Below are positions 33,546-47,800 of a stretch of 64,000 nt of DNA, piece by piece. The first letter of the stretch is position 1; each line of letters begins with the position of its first letter. Made by a program: the position numbers and the translations under genes. The notes beneath the pieces were generated by a model. The model saw nothing but the letters and a program-made list of their open reading frames with translations, made no database searches and was not told the DNA's origin. The stretch comes from Jacaranda mimosifolia (Eukaryota > Streptophyta > Magnoliopsida > Lamiales > Bignoniaceae). Location of the stretch: the NCBI GenBank assembly GCA_018894105.1, contig CM032128.1, positions 34,730,299 to 34,794,298 on the forward strand. The letters run 5' to 3'.

Positions 33546-36500
33546 AAGTAAGGAATGAATTGAGAAGAATATTTAATTCTTGCAATATTGAGGTACTATA
33601 GTTAAAATGATAGTGGATATCAGTAGTTTTTAAATTGGACGTTATAATTCCAAATTTGTGTATGAAATTATAGGAATGATGTATTATTTTGAGTAAATTT
33701 TTGAAAAAAGAAAAATAGTATTTCGATATTTTTTATGCAAAAATCGTCATATATGATTTTAAATAAATTTTTTAATATAATATAAATAAGATAATGCAAT
33801 TAATTTAAACATTAAACTAATTAAATTCGTGGGTGGGATGATTGAGCACCAAATCTCTTGACAAGAATGGCCAATTTTCTCAAAAGACATACCTAATAGA
33901 GTTGACAATTGTGACGCAAATATTCTCAGCCTAATTCTTGCTTACATGTTAACAACGAACTTTTGTTCCCTATTCGTATTAGGTAGGAGGATTTGGCATT
34001 AACTAATATATATTTATATATATATATATATTAAAGTATATATACACAAACAAATATATATAATCTACTGAGTGATTAATTACTTTAATGACATCATTCT
34101 CATACTTGTATGTATGAAAATTTAAAATTTGAATTCTGAATTTTTAATGCATGTATTTATATTATATTATATTATATATGTATACACTATATAAAACCTA
34201 GAACTATGAGGATAAGTAGAATAATATAAATTCCTAGTCAAACTTTTAGCAAGTCTACACTGTATAAAGTTATGCACTAATTAAAGAGGTTGACTAAGTC
34301 AATGTCCTAGCTAGCATGTGAGTATGGAATGGGATTATAAATATAATATATGGTTTTAAATATGATTTATAGCCAACTAAGATGAACTCCCGGTTCTAAT
34401 TGGATTGTGCAAAGATGTAAAGATGGGTCACATTTTAAGAATGAGTACTCAGTTTTGTTAGGAATTGAACTCTGAACCTCACCTCACGCTTATAATTTTG
34501 ACATAACGACGCTTCTTGATCAATTGACCACTCAGTATAATAATTGAGATAAATATAATTTTTTTTATGCAAAATTGAATTTGAATTTCATTGATGCGAT
34601 AATATGATGATACAGTAGATTTAGGAAAAATAAAAATAAATAATAATAAAAGTAAAAATATGTATAAATTGATAATTTTTATTTTTAAATAATACAAAAA
34701 ATGAAAATGACCCTTAAGAATATAAATAAATAAGGCTAGGCTAATTTCTTTAAATGTGTAATTGGGCATAGCCATAACAACTAATATATATATATATATC
34801 TAATATTCGAAAATAAGCAATTTTCATGATAATCTTCCAAAATTTAAAAAACTCAACGTATCGGGTGGTTTGATTGAAATGATAAGGTGGGATGCAATAT
34901 GTTTATTCCACCTTATCATTCATTTGATTAAAATAACAATAAACACTCAAACCTGTATAAATATTCAAAGCCTGTGTTTATATATGTAATTTTCATGATA
35001 AATTAATATGCTACCACCTATGGATTTATTTATTATGTCAATCAAATAATAATATAATGATAAAAAAATCTCATAAATTATCACATAATAAATAATCATA
35101 AGATAACTTAAAAATCCAACCAAACTAACCCTTATAGTTTAATCAAAAACTTAAGATAAGGGGTGCAAAATTTTAAAAATATATACATACTAATAATGAA
35201 TGATAAAATGAATTTGGCGCAAATTGAATCAACCCCTTTTTAAGATATTTGTTCTCAAAAATAAATGTCTCATCCAGTTAATTAATAATATTCTATCAAA
35301 CCACGTTTTAGCTTCTTCTTTTTTTCTTTTTCTTTTTTGCAATAAATGAAATGGGATTTTGTCTAACAAGTCAAAGCCCCAACCAAAATTTTTAATAGGT
35401 CTGAATTCAAACTGTAGACACACGCTTACGGTACAGGACTGCACGAAATTTAACGTTTGGCCACATCGCAACCAATGTCTGTACTTGGAAATTTCTGGGG
35501 TTTGAAATTTTTGCACTTGACAGGCTGGCACTGGGCAGTGTTGGCTACTTGGCTTTATAATTTATTAATTATTTCGATGCTTCTTCTTCGCGTTTGTCTT
35601 TCGTTTGTACAAAACAAAAAGCACTCCACCGACTCTACTTGCCAGTTTTAACTAAGGAAAACTTTATTTAGTACCGCCGCGAGCCTAAATAGTGCCTTTT
35701 TCGTAAGTTTATCATTTTATGTGAACTTTAAGTTGACATTATTCCTCGCATGTTACCTTTTCTTTGATCCTTTGCCGATGTTCGGACTTTGATATCGTCC
35801 ATGAAAGTTAGGTTCATGTGATAAAATTGAGATTTCAAAATCATGAAATTGCGTGAAAAAAGTATGGTCAGCGCACTGAAAATTCTTTTGAAGTTAAAAT
35901 CAATTAAATTGTACGTTATTCATCTTTTTTTATAGTAAATGTTTGATAATTAATAATTATCATTTTTAATATTTACTTGATTGATCAAACTTTTTTGTTT
36001 GAACTTGTTCAAATTTCATGCCAAGTTATCGTCCATCTTCAATAACTTGATTTACAACAAACTTAATTAACAATATAGAAATTTTTCTTTATAAAAATCT
36101 CAAGACATTCAAATCAATTTCTAATAGAGTAATGAATGTTATATTTATTATGTCACTTGAATTGGTTTTGTCATCATTACCAATCAAATATTTTTCTACT
36201 CTTGACTAACCTATATTTGACTTCTCAGAATTTTCTTCAACTCTTTATATACTAACCTACTGCCTAGGGCATTTGATGTTGATTTATTCGTTGGCAACCA
36301 TATTGCCTCAGCTGAGTGGTCAATTAGTTTAGTGATATCCCTCTCGAACTTTTATGTGTAAGATTTGAAGTTCGAATTCTAACAATTTTTAAGTTCATAC
36401 ATTCGTGTCTAAATAAATTAAAATTAGTGTTGCCTTCGTCAATTGGGCTTTCCTGAAGAGATCATTTGGCATTACCAGCTCCCCTCAGCCCATAAGAACT

Positions 36501-36982
36501 GGGACCTTTAGGATATACTCGCAAGTCGCAGCAATTGGTAATTACTGATAAAGGACATCATGATTAATGTTGTTGAAATTGGGCCATTAATTGGGCTAGG
36601 ATCCAGATAATAATGGGCTAGACAATGTGGGCCCAGCTTGCTGTAGCCCAAATCAAAAGCATTTCGAATTTTCACATCACTCTAGATCTAAGCCCAACAG
36701 GAGCTCTGTATCCGATCAACAATGATGTTGTTGGGTGGGGGGGTAAAAGTCGAAAAAAAAAAAGCTGTGAAGGTACTTTATAAACTTCAATTAAAATATT
36801 TTTTTATTAAGAATAAATTAATTTTGTATGAAGAATTAAATAAACATTGTTTACTCTCTTCTTTCTTTTTATATTTTCCCCCTTTAGGGGGAAAAAAATT
36901 AAAAAATAAAATAAAATTGGTTGACCACATTACCTGTGATTGTCTGGTTTCTTGACACATTTTTGTGACTCTATAGCAGTTT

Positions 36983-37085
36983 TTTATTTATTTATACATA
37001 CACATATTAAGAGTCCGTTATGGTTCAAATTCTTGACCTCCCACATTCTGTGGAAAACTTATGCCATTTGACAATAAATCACTTG
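36983..37085 (-). mobile_element. tRNA-like SINE copy 6, abutting the copia element
   Basis: Minus-strand family member with a reversed TATAAATAAATAA tail at about 36980-36996 and 'GGCATAAGTTTTCCACAGAATG' on the minus strand. Its 5' end reaches GCATG, where the copia element inserted. The SINE's own duplication could not be found, perhaps because the copia insertion took that edge. Confidence 0.7.
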
Positions 37086-37090
37086 GCATG

Positions 37091-37513
37091 TGTTGAAATC
37101 CAGGAGGATCTATTGCGGAAACAATGAAATAATAGTAAAGTAATTCAATGTAAAGTGACAACAAGATTTAACGTGGTTCGGCGATGTGCCTAATCCACCC
37201 GACAAAGAAAAGGAATTTTATTGATCTCAAATCAAAGTGCAAGTACAAACTTGAATCCCACAAATCTCACGAAAACACCTAACACCCTCGTTCTAAACTC
37301 CGTCTTGAGAGAATTACTCAAAAGCAGTAAAGAAGCCCTTGTGTTATGTTCGTGATAATTTTTTTTTTCGAAAGAAAAAACTAATATTTATAGTCAAAAA
37401 ATTACTTGACTACTTTACCTAAAATTAGGAAACCCAATACAAGAAGGAGTCCTAATTCTAGTCAAACTTGGTCTCCTTGTCAAATTTACCTCAATTTCAA
37501 GGCAAAATCAACA
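37091..37513 (-). repeat. 3' LTR of the copia element
   Basis: 423 bp, same length as 41557-41979. By eye the two differ at two bases (near 37100 and near 37287), implying a recent insertion. Confidence 0.95.
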
Positions 37514-37575
37514 ATTCTCCACCTTGACTTGAAATTCCCATTCATCTTCTTTGTCCCTGCCCCCAATAGGGCCTG

Positions 37576-40500
37576 TTATCTGAGTCTGCAAATATTAATC
37601 AAATCCAAGCAATGCTCGAATTTGATTCCTGGAACAGCCTTAGTCAACATATCTGCCGGATTATTCTTAGTCCCAACTTTGTCAACCAACATGACTCCTT
37701 GGGACACCATATCCCGAACAAAGTGATACCTCACATCTATGTGTTTTGTTCTCTCATGAAATGCTTGATTTTTTGACAAGTGTATGGCACTCTGACTGTC
37801 ACAAAATACCTTAGTGATCTCAGAAGTCATACCCATATCATCGATAAGCCCCTTTAGCCAAATGCCTTCTTTAACGCCTTCAGCCAAATCCATGTACTCA
37901 GCTTCTGTTGTGGACAATGCAACTGATGACTGCAAAGTCGCCTTCCAGCTAACCGTACAACTTGATACACAAAACATATAGCCCGTCATGGACCTTCTGC
38001 TGTCCAAATCTCCTGCATAGTCTGCATCCACATAGCTAATAATTCTTGTAGTAGAATTCGATTGACTATACCTCAAACATCTGCCTGCAAAGCCTCTCAA
38101 ATACCTCATGATCCATTTCACAGCCAGCCAATGAGTCTTTCCTGGCTTGTGCATATACCTACTCACAACACTGACTGCATGTGAAATGTCTGGCCTAGTG
38201 CACACCATGGCATACATCAAGCTACCCACTGCACTAGCATATGGCACATTTGACATGTGCTCCACCTCCTCCTCAGTACTCGGTGATAGATCTGATGAGA
38301 GCCTGAAATGAGCTGCAAGTGGCGTACTTACTGGCTTGGACTTATTCATCCCAAATCGCTCAAGTACTTTCTCAATGTAATGCTGTTGAGACAAGTACAA
38401 CAATCCTGCTTGTCTATCCCGGATGATCTCCATGCCCAAAATCTTCTTTGCACTGCCCAAATCCTTCATCTCAAATTCTTCACTTAACTGAGCTTTTAAT
38501 TGGTTGATCTCAGATATGTTTCTAGAGGCAATCAACATATCATCAACGTACAACAGCAAATATACGAGAAGGCTATCACTACAAATTTTGTAATATACAC
38601 AACAATCAAATTTATTTCTAGTATATCCTATCTTGGTAATAAAAGCATCAAACCTTTTATACCACTGCCTGGGAGACTGCTTCAAGCCATATAATGATCT
38701 CTTCAAAAGACATGCTTGATTTTGTTTCTCGGGAATAACGAATCCTTCTGGTTGACTCATGTAGATTTGTTCCTCCAACTCACCATGTAAAAACGCTGTT
38801 TTCACATCCATATGCTCTAATTCCATATCAAATAGAGCAACCATGGCAAGTAAAACACGAATGGAAGTATGTTTTACAACTGGGGAGAATACTTCATGAA
38901 AGTCAACTCCCTCTCTCTGAGTAAAACCCTTAGCAACCAATCGCGCCTTGTATCTAGCATCTTCAACACCAGGAATTCCTTCTTTCTTCTTGTAGATCCA
39001 TTTGCAACCTACAATTTTCTGCCCTTTGGGTACATCAACCAGTTCCCATGTGCTATTCTTGTGTAGAGACTCCATCTCTTCACTCATAGCTGCAATCCAT
39101 TTATCAGAATCTGGCCTGGATATTGCCTCTTTGTATGAGACTGGATCATCTCCTATAAACTCCTCAGCTGAACTCAAAGCATAAGCTACCAGATCTGAGT
39201 AAGCAAACTGCTGTGGTGGTTTGATTTGCCTCCTCTCCCTATCGCGAGCCAAGCGATAATTTTGTAGTGGTTCATTTTCCTGCTGTTGATTAGGTGGTAA
39301 TGTGCTATCACCAGCTTCATCTACCACCTTCTGTTTCCCCTTTGAAACTTGTGGAGGATCAATATGAATCTCCACCTTCTCCTTAACGCCCTGTTGACTG
39401 CTTTTCTGCTGCTCTACCTTTTTCATCATTACAGACTCATCGAATGTCACGTCCCTGCTGATAATCATCTTGGAGCCCTTGTCATCATTACACCACAAAC
39501 GATAACCTTTGACTCCATCTGCATAGCCTAGAAATATGCATTTCCTAGCCCTTGGCTCAAGCTTCCCATCCCGGACATGAGCATAGGCTGGACACCCAAA
39601 TACTCTCAGATTTGAGTAATCAGCAGGAGACCCAGACCAAACTTCCATTGGTGTCTTGCAGTCCAAAGCGGTTGATGGTGACCTATTCACCAAATAACAA
39701 GCAGTGTTAATTGCTTCTGCCCAAAAATCCTTGGACAATCCGGCGTTAAAGAGCATGCATCTAGCTCTTTCCAAGATAGTCCTGTTCATCCGTTCTGCAA
39801 CTCCATTCTGCTGTGGTGTATGTACAACTGTGCGATGCCTCACAATTCCTTCCTTCTCACATAATTCCTGAAATTCCTTGTTGCAGAACTCCAATCCGTT
39901 GTCAGTCCTCAAGCGCTTGATTTCCTTTCCTGTCTGCTTCTCAATTAAGGTCTTCCATTGCTTGAAGTTGACAAACACCTCATCCTTATGCTTCAGCATG
40001 TACACCCATACTCTCCGTGAGAAATCATCTATGAATGTCAGCATGTACCTTGCACCTCCCTTTGAGGGGACTTGAGAAGGCCCTCAAAGATCTGAGTGAA
40101 TGTAATCCAAGGTACCTTTGGTCCTATGAACTGCAGTACCGAATTTCACCCTATGTTGCTTGCCTAGCACACACTGCTCGCAGAAATCCAGTTCTCCAGT
40201 CTTCTCTCCGCAAAGCAAACCTCGTTTGCTCAGTTCTGACATTCCCTTCTCACTCATATGCCCAAGTCGCATATGCCAGAGTCTCGTAGTATTATTGACT
40301 GACGAAGAAACCGCTGCAGTACCAGAAACCGTGTTTTCCTGCAATATGTAAAGGCCGTTCCGCTTTTCTCCCTTCATGATAAGCAATGCACCTTTGGAAA
40401 CCAGCAGAACTCCATCTCGAGCTCTGTACTCACAACCATTGTTGTCCAGAGTACCAAGCGATATTAGATTTTTCTTCAGATCTGGAACATGACGCACATC

Positions 40501-41529
40501 TGTTAGGGTCCTTACTATCCCATCATGCATCCTGATACAAACTGAGCCAATTCTTACAACCCTGCAAGAAGCATCATTTCCCATAAGCACCTTACCACCA
40601 TCAAATTTTTGGTATGTGGTAAACCAATCTTCTCTTGGGCACATATGGTAGGAGCAGCCACTATCCAAAATCCATTCAGAGCTTAGTAAAGTTTCAGCAA
40701 CGTTGAGAACAAGCCCACCATCAGACTCATCCTCAACAATTCCTGCGACATCATCCCGTTTCTGATCAGAAGTTTCATCTGCATCCTTCGCCTTTCCTCG
40801 TTCCGGACAATTCCGTCTCCAATGCCCCTTTCCACCGCACCTAAAACATTTGTCACCATTTCTAGGCTTGGTTCGAGACTTCGATCGGCCTCTACTCCTA
40901 CTCCTTTCTCTTGGTCTCCCTCTTGCCACCAATCCTTCCCCACTTTCACCATCGTTGCTGCCCAGGACATGTTTTCTCAACTCGTTGGAATTCAATGAGG
41001 CCTTCACATCCTCCATTGAAATCGTATCTCTCCCGTACAACAAAGTAGTAACCAAGTGCTCAAAAGATTTTGGCAGAGAACACAAGAGAATTAAAGCTTG
41101 ATCCTCATCATCAATTTTGACATCTATACTAGCGAGATCCAGAATCACCTTATTGAAAAAATCAATATGTTGAGTAATAGATGTACCTTCCTTCATTCTC
41201 AATGTGTATAGTCACTGTTTCAAATACAACCAATTTGTCAGGGACTTCGTCATATATAGACTCTCCAGCTTCTTCCATAAATCTGCTGGCGTACTTTCCG
41301 TGGCGACCTCTCTCAGTACGTTATCCGCCAATGATAACACCAGAGTACCGTAAGCCTTCGCCATGAACTCATCCTTCTCTTTGTCCTTCAGCGTTTCCGG
41401 CAAGAAATCTCTGCCCTTTAACGTTCTCTGTAATCCTTGTTGACACAAGAGGGCGTGAACCTTTATTTTCCACAACCCAAAGTCGTTCTTCCCATCGAAT
41501 TTCTTTACCTCGTACTTCATTCCTGACAT
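37576..41529 (-). pseudogene. Copia gag-pol polyprotein with two nonsense codons
   Basis: Starting from the ATG at 41527-41529, one frame of 1318 codons ends at 37576. It is broken by TGA at 41212-41214 in gag and TGA at 40084-40086 at the start of the integrase core; no frameshift is needed. Recognised in order: gag; a CCHC zinc knuckle (about 40805-40850); the protease motif DSG (about 40640-40675); the gag-pre-integrase finger; the integrase core; reverse transcriptase with YVDD at 38539-38550; RNase H; and a C-terminal end. Total length is close to that of Tnt1-type polyproteins. Gag alone, protease and RT-RNase H domains are otherwise intact in sequence. Each stop is one transition from a sense codon expected at that site. 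Confidence 0.93.
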
Positions 41530-41541
41530 CTGATCCAACCT

Positions 41542-41553
41542 GCTCCGATACCA
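41542..41553 (-). promoter_or_regulatory. Primer-binding site (initiator tRNA-Met) of the copia element
   Basis: On the minus strand TGGTATCGGAGC follows the 5' LTR after three bases. One base differs from the perfect site in the gypsy element (TGGTATCAGAGC), as in many copia elements. Confidence 0.85.
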
Positions 41554-41556
41554 GTT

Positions 41557-41979
41557 TGTTGAAACCCAGGAGGATCTATTGCGGAAACAATGAAATAATA
41601 GTAAAGTAATTCAATGTAAAGTGACAACAAGATTTAACGTGGTTCGGCGATGTGCCTAATCCACCCGACAAAGAAAAGGAATTTTATTGATCTCAAATCA
41701 AAGTGCAAGTACAAACTTGAATCCCACAAATCTCACGAAAACACCTAACACCCTTGTTCTAAACTCCGTCTTGAGAGAATTACTCAAAAGCAGTAAAGAA
41801 GCCCTTGTGTTATGTTCGTGATAATTTTTTTTTTCGAAAGAAAAAACTAATATTTATAGTCAAAAAATTACTTGACTACTTTACCTAAAATTAGGAAACC
41901 CAATACAAGAAGGAGTCCTAATTCTAGTCAAACTTGGTCTCCTTGTCAAATTTACCTCAATTTCAAGGCAAAATCAACA
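41557..41979 (-). repeat. 5' LTR of the copia element
   Basis: 423-bp direct repeat of 37091-37513. It begins TGTTG and ends CAACA on the minus strand. Confidence 0.95.
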
Positions 41980-41984
41980 GCATG

Positions 41985-44761
41985 AATCTACGAAAGTTGT
42001 TAAAAGAATTATTACCATTAATTTCATGTAAGTATTTATTTAATTTTCTCAATTTCCTTGAAATTTTGAAATCAAATAGGAAAATGAGTAATCCTTTGAA
42101 ATTAAAAGTTAATCATAAGTTTTAGTGGTTCCGACAGCCTGTGAAAAGAATACCGAGAGTAGCACGGACGTGCAGTTTGCTTCTGTAAATTAGTCCGTGA
42201 AACCCCATTTTAAGCATTGTTTAACGGTGGCCAATCTGATCATAATGTTTTTTAGGGCCTCTTAATTGCAATAATTACATTATTTATAAATATATCTAAG
42301 TTGGCAAATTAAATATTGTCAGACATTATTGATCGACATCAAATGTTGCTGAAAAATAATCAAGTTCCTCTCACCGACTTCGAGTTTGCAACGTTAGGCT
42401 CTGACAAAATATTGCTGATATTAAGATCGACTTTATTTATAGTAAAACATTTCACTTGGGATTTATTTAAAGTTTCTATTTTATTTTTTTATTTCATTAT
42501 AGATAAATGTTAAGTACATAAAATCTATTTCTAGATAGATAATCATTGTGGATTATATATGTACTTGAGGTTGGGGAATTCTCTCTTCGAATCCATTTTA
42601 CGTCTTTTCTTATAACAAAAAAAATCTACATATAGCAGGAACTAGACTGCTATATATATCGTATGAAAAATCATATTTTCATTAATGTCATTTACAGAAA
42701 CGACGATCATATTCCTCTTTCCATGCGTCATACCTCTTGTTCGGGAGTTATGATAATACATAATTTTATCTCATATCAAGAAATTGAGGGGTATGAGACT
42801 TAGATATAACGTCTTGTCCCCCCGATTTAGGTCCCCTATTTTAATTTCCATCTCCTATTTCATTTCATATATATTTGACATGTGTATTGAATATTTCTTA
42901 TAAAAATAATTGATTGATAATTAAATACACTTGACATATATATACATAACGTTGGAATAAGAGATGAAACACGGAGTGAAATAGAAGATCCAAAGTAGTT
43001 ATCCCCCACCTTCCTTGCAAGCCATATTTTTTCTAAAAACAAAACTCAGTGGGACAACACCACAAAATACTTGTACTTCTATATTTAATGATAAATTTGA
43101 TTAGTATAAGACATACATTCATAAAATGAAATATATGATAAGAGATAACTAAAATCGACTACACCCCAAAAAAAAAATACGAAAAAACATATTTTATTAG
43201 TATGATTATACTTACGATATATATATATACATATATATTTATCCATAAGTCACATTTTTGTTGTTCTCTTTTCTTATTATTTTTCCTAGAGGTTCTGAAT
43301 GGATTGCATGGATTTTTGCAATAAAAATTATAGATCAAAAGTCGAGGTTGCTCTGTCTGTTGAAAATGGTAGCTATATGTGGAGTAGAAGTTTGTAACGT
43401 TAAACTCTGACCAATTGCTAATTTCAAAATACTTTTGATTTTTTTATATTGTCAATTTTGAAACTTAATTTATTAATATATTTCTTTTTTTTGGATTATT
43501 CACCACGCACTACCTTCCATGCGAAAGAGGGGTGAAAATTCACTTTCAAATAATGAAACAGCGATCACCGTCAAGAGGAATGTCCCATTTTAAAAAATAG
43601 AAAAAGAAATTATTTATTGATTTAATCATCTATTTTATTACATTAAAGGTTAATGTAGCTTTATGCTATGAATTTAAATATGTATAATTCTATTTATTTA
43701 TTTATTTATTGTAAATAAAATATTAAGTTCCAACACAACTTTTTCTCCTTAAAAAAAAAAAAAAAGAGACCATATTAGCCCAGGGCAATATGATGTCGAC
43801 TTCACCCTCTCCAATTCGCCTGTTATTTTTTACCACCGCCGGTGTAACAACGAACACAAATATAAAACCTTAGTAACAAAAAGTTATTTTAATAATAAAA
43901 TCAAAAATTCAGAATTTTATGATTGGTGTAAAGTTTTTAGTTTAAATTTTATGTATACTTGAATATTAATTTCTAATGATTTGATTCCAATATGAATGTA
44001 TAGTCGATCTAGAGCAATTTATGTTAGAATTATTCTGAGTATTCAAAGCGACAAATAAGGGAATTTAGAGTTGGAAGCCTAACATCCAAGTATCAGCTGA
44101 TTTTCAAGATCGTGTCTCAAGTCGCAATAGATGGGCTCTTAGGTGTATTCTATTTGCTATAAAAAAATGAGGAATTATTTTTTTAATTGAAATCCCTAGT
44201 ATTTATAGGATTGGACTTGTACAAACCCCATATATCATATTTTTTGAAATAGGTAAAACATTGATACGTACATCAAATTATTGATTGCTGGTTCGAGTTA
44301 TTTTGATTGTCGAGTCGAATATCAGATCGGGTTAACCAGTAAAAAAGCACGAATCTTTGTATTACAGAGAAATATAATGGTCATTTCATTTTCTTTCCTA
44401 CACATATCAGATTAAATCTAAAATTATTGATTCTAATATTCAAATTCTAAAGTATCAACTAAAACAGTTTTTTTTTTTTTTCTTTTCAAATGATAAGATA
44501 ATAAAACAAAATACTTATCTATAATTGTATTATTTGTACTAAGTAAAATATTTTTTAAAAGCTTGCAACGGCAAGACAATTTAGCAGATCAGAAGTCAAT
44601 AAAAGTACTGGATAATACGTGATAAATATTAATGTTCTTGGCTCCAGCCTCCATGCATGTTGCAATTTAGCATTACCTTTCTTTTCTTTTTTTAATAATT
44701 TTTTCAGATCTAAGAGAAAATCCATTTAAAAATACTATAAGTAGACCATAAATATAGCACT
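41985..44761. other. Intergenic between the copia element and the plus-strand PME
   Basis: No gene is recognised. About 42780-43010 contains a dispersed repeat also seen upstream of the PMEI-like gene ('CATTTCATATATATTTGACATG', 'GAAATAGAAGATCCAAA'). Poly-A/T runs occur at 43750 and 44470. The last few hundred bases are the esterase promoter region. Confidence 0.5.
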
Positions 44762-44769
44762 TATAAATA
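44762..44769 (+). promoter_or_regulatory. Candidate TATA box of the plus-strand PME gene
   Basis: TATAAATA lies 45-52 bases before the ATG at 44814. A second TATA-like site (CTATAAGTA, about 44735) would give a longer leader. Which one is used cannot be told from sequence. Confidence 0.5.
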
Positions 44770-44813
44770 TCCACCAATCCCCTCACAGTCTTCCTCCCAC
44801 CACTCCTCCAAAA

Positions 44814-47800
44814 ATGGCCAAGTTACTCGTCAATCTCCTTCCTTTTTTGGCCTTTCTTCTTCTATTCACATACTTTTCCTTCAATTTCCACCTCGAAGAT
44901 TCTGAAAATTTCACAAAATCCCCAAGAAAAATTCATATTTACAAACACGTCCAAATTGCAGAGTCGGCATGCGGAGGCACATTGTACCCGGACCTCTGCG
45001 TCTCCACCGTCGCCGCCTTGCCGGAACTCCGGCGGAAGACGCTGCCGGAGATCATCTCCCACACTGTTAATGTCACCATGAAGGAGGTCAGGGACTCCGC
45101 CACCAACTGCAGCGGCCTCCGCCGTAAGCTCGTGAAGAAACTCGGACTGCTAGATATCCGAGCCCTAGACGACTGTCTGGAGCTGTTCTCCGACACCGTC
45201 GCCCAGCTGAAGAAAATCCTTGTCGATTTATCGGCGAGCAAGTCTCCGGAGAAATACTACGACGATTTGCAGACGCTCCTCAGCGGCGCGATGACGAATC
45301 AGTTCACCTGCCTTGACGGATTCGCGTACAGTAAGAACAATACTCGCCGATTCATTGAAGGCAGGCTGAAGAGAATCACGCGCCACGTCAGCAACTCCCT
45401 CGCGATGGTTAAGAAAATGAAGAGGAAAAGCAATAAGAAGACGACGTCGTCTTCCGACGAGGAGTTCCCGGAGTACGGGAAAATGAGAGACGGCTTCCCG
45501 ACTTGGCTGAAGAAGAATGAGCGAAGATTATTGCAGGCGGCGGTGAACCAAACGAAGTTCGATCTGGTAGTGGCGAAAGACGGCAGCGGGAATTTCACCA
45601 CCATTAATGAGGCATTAAGCGCAGCTCCGAACAACAGCAATACGAGGTTTGTGATTTACATTAAAACAGGGGCGTATTATGAGTACATCGAATTGGAGAG
45701 GAGAAAGTCGATGATAATGTTCGTGGGGGATGGGATTGGTAAAACATTGATAAAAGGAAACAGAAGCGTGGTCGATGGCTGGACAACCTTCAGATCTGCT
45801 ACAGTCGGTGAGTAAATCTTTCTATTTTAATTATCTATCATTATTACTCATTCCTTTTCCCCTGTTTGGTTTATTTTATCAACTGCATGTCCAGACACTG
45901 CATCCTGGCCCCATGCAAGTATTAGCTTAATCTTAATTGCATTACAGCAAATTTCTTTATGGTACATCTACAGGATTTGCAGTTGTTTTTGTCTTAGTCA
46001 GTAACTTATTTACAACAACCTTTTTCTTTAATCCCTCTTGTGACTTTATCACGGGTTTAGGACCTTACTAGATGCTTTAATCATCATGAATTATCAAGAT
46101 ATGATCTAGGGCGGCGGCTGAAACCTCAAAATTAATTTTCAGTCTTTAAGGATCTCAACAACATTAAACATATTTTTAAGCAAAATAAGGCCCGAGTACA
46201 AACTTGCTCTGGCTAGCTATTGAGCTTTCTGGTTGCATCTCTAGCTAGAGACAAAGGTTTATACATTTGAATAAAATTCTCTATTACCAAGGATAATTTA
46301 AAAGCACCAAATTATTTCTGTTTTTTAATGCTTGTGCATGGTAAATTGGTTGAGACAGCACATTCATAGGAACCAATGATTAAAAAACCGGACTGGACCG
46401 GCCGGTTCGACCGGTTCAACCGGGAACCGGCCAAGGTTTCGGTCCGGTTTGATACATAAAACCAGTTGGTTGAAAAATCAGTGCAAATCGGTGAAAACCG
46501 GTAAAAAATCGGTTCTTCAAGAAAACCAATTTTTAGTTTTTTTTTTTTAAAATTAATTAAATAAATATTTTTTATTTATATTTGAAACTTTTATGATGTT
46601 TGAATTGGTGTTTATTTTTTTGTAAGTTGTAATGAATTCTATAATGATAGTTTCTAACAAGTATTATTTTATAAATTGATGTATGAATATTATTATGGAG
46701 TAGAGTGGAAAAAGTTTTATGATATTAGGTAATTTTTATTTTTTTCTCTTTACATATATATATTTATATTTTTTATATTTCTAATATATTTATATAATAT
46801 TAAATATAATTATGACGTCACACCAGTTGAACCAGTGGTTAAATCAGTTGAACCGGTCGAACCAATAACCAATAAGGTCACCGATTCGATCACCGGTCCG
46901 GTTTCTCAAACATTAATGGAACTAGACTTGAAGGATATTTCTTGTGCTAATAGTACTTCCCGAAAGAAACCCCTTAGGACAAAACTCATATCACGCATGT
47001 GGGATGACTGGGGAAACACAGTTCCTTACACCACTCTTGGTTTTGAGTTTTCGTTTTCACTTCCCTAAGACAAAGACAATATGACTGGGACTGACTTAAC
47101 TTTTTGTCCTTAATCATCTTTCCACTTATTATCTCTCAATTCTTTCATGCATGATATGCCAAAGGTTTTTCCCTTGCTTTCTGCCTTTTTTTTTTTATAA
47201 TTAAATTAATCATTTTTGTTGTAATTATTAAATTCGTCAAGTGAAGTATATGGAGTTTAGACATTTAGTAAACCTAATAAAAGTAGCCTAGTTTAGGATA
47301 TTTTACAGACACATTACCCATGGAAAAGGGTTGAACAAAAATGGTGGCGCTGCCTACAATTATAAATTATTAAATACTGGCTGCCACATGTGTCGGTGAT
47401 CTAAGTGAGCCCCTAAAAGCGTGTGTGTCATGAATGGTTGTGAGAGGGACAGAGAGAGTGATGGCTTGTCCAAGTCCAGACAACATTAATTTCTTGAAAT
47501 ATTAATGCATCATTAGTTCAATATAATCCAACTTAATTTTCGGAAAATTAACTTGTTTATTTATGCTCATTTAGTGTGAGAATATTAAATCAGAGATTAT
47601 ACAATGTAAATAATTTCGCATAAGATACATACAAAAAAAAAATCTAATAATAAAATGCAATGAGTTTTGCATATGCATGGGGACCAATATCCTTTTTTTG
47701 GGTGGTCTTCCCTTCTCTCTTGTTCCCACGAATGTGGACCAATTTCCTTTGTTTGGTCTTAATATCTCTATCGATTATGAACTCCTGGGCCCAATTCTTT

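Larger units (their letters stand above)
32473..37090. other. Intergenic between the PME gene and the copia element
   Basis: No gene is recognised. It contains a purine-rich microsatellite (about 32520-32573), a MITE (33269-33545), weak tRNA-like repeats of a second type (about 34075-34160, 34430-34545 and 36310-36425), AT microsatellites near 34015 and 34783, and a SINE copy (36983-37085). Open frames of up to 167 codons here fall in MITE or AT-rich sequence and lack domains. Confidence 0.5.
37091..41979 (-). mobile_element. Ty1/copia LTR retrotransposon (Tork/Tnt1-like)
   Basis: A 4889-bp element on the minus strand with 423-bp LTRs at 37091-37513 and 41557-41979. The ends are TGTTG...CAACA. 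GCATG lies on both sides (37086-37090 and 41980-41984) as a 5-bp target duplication. A Met-type primer site follows the 5' LTR and a purine-rich tract precedes the 3' LTR. One gag-pol frame fills the interior with the copia order protease, integrase, reverse transcriptase, RNase H. The sequence style is that of the Tnt1/Tork lineage. Two in-frame stops inactivate it. Confidence 0.96.

Noticed and set aside
33082..33585. 167-codon minus-strand ORF
   Set aside because: It runs through a MITE and AT-rich DNA; hydrophobic composition reflects base bias.
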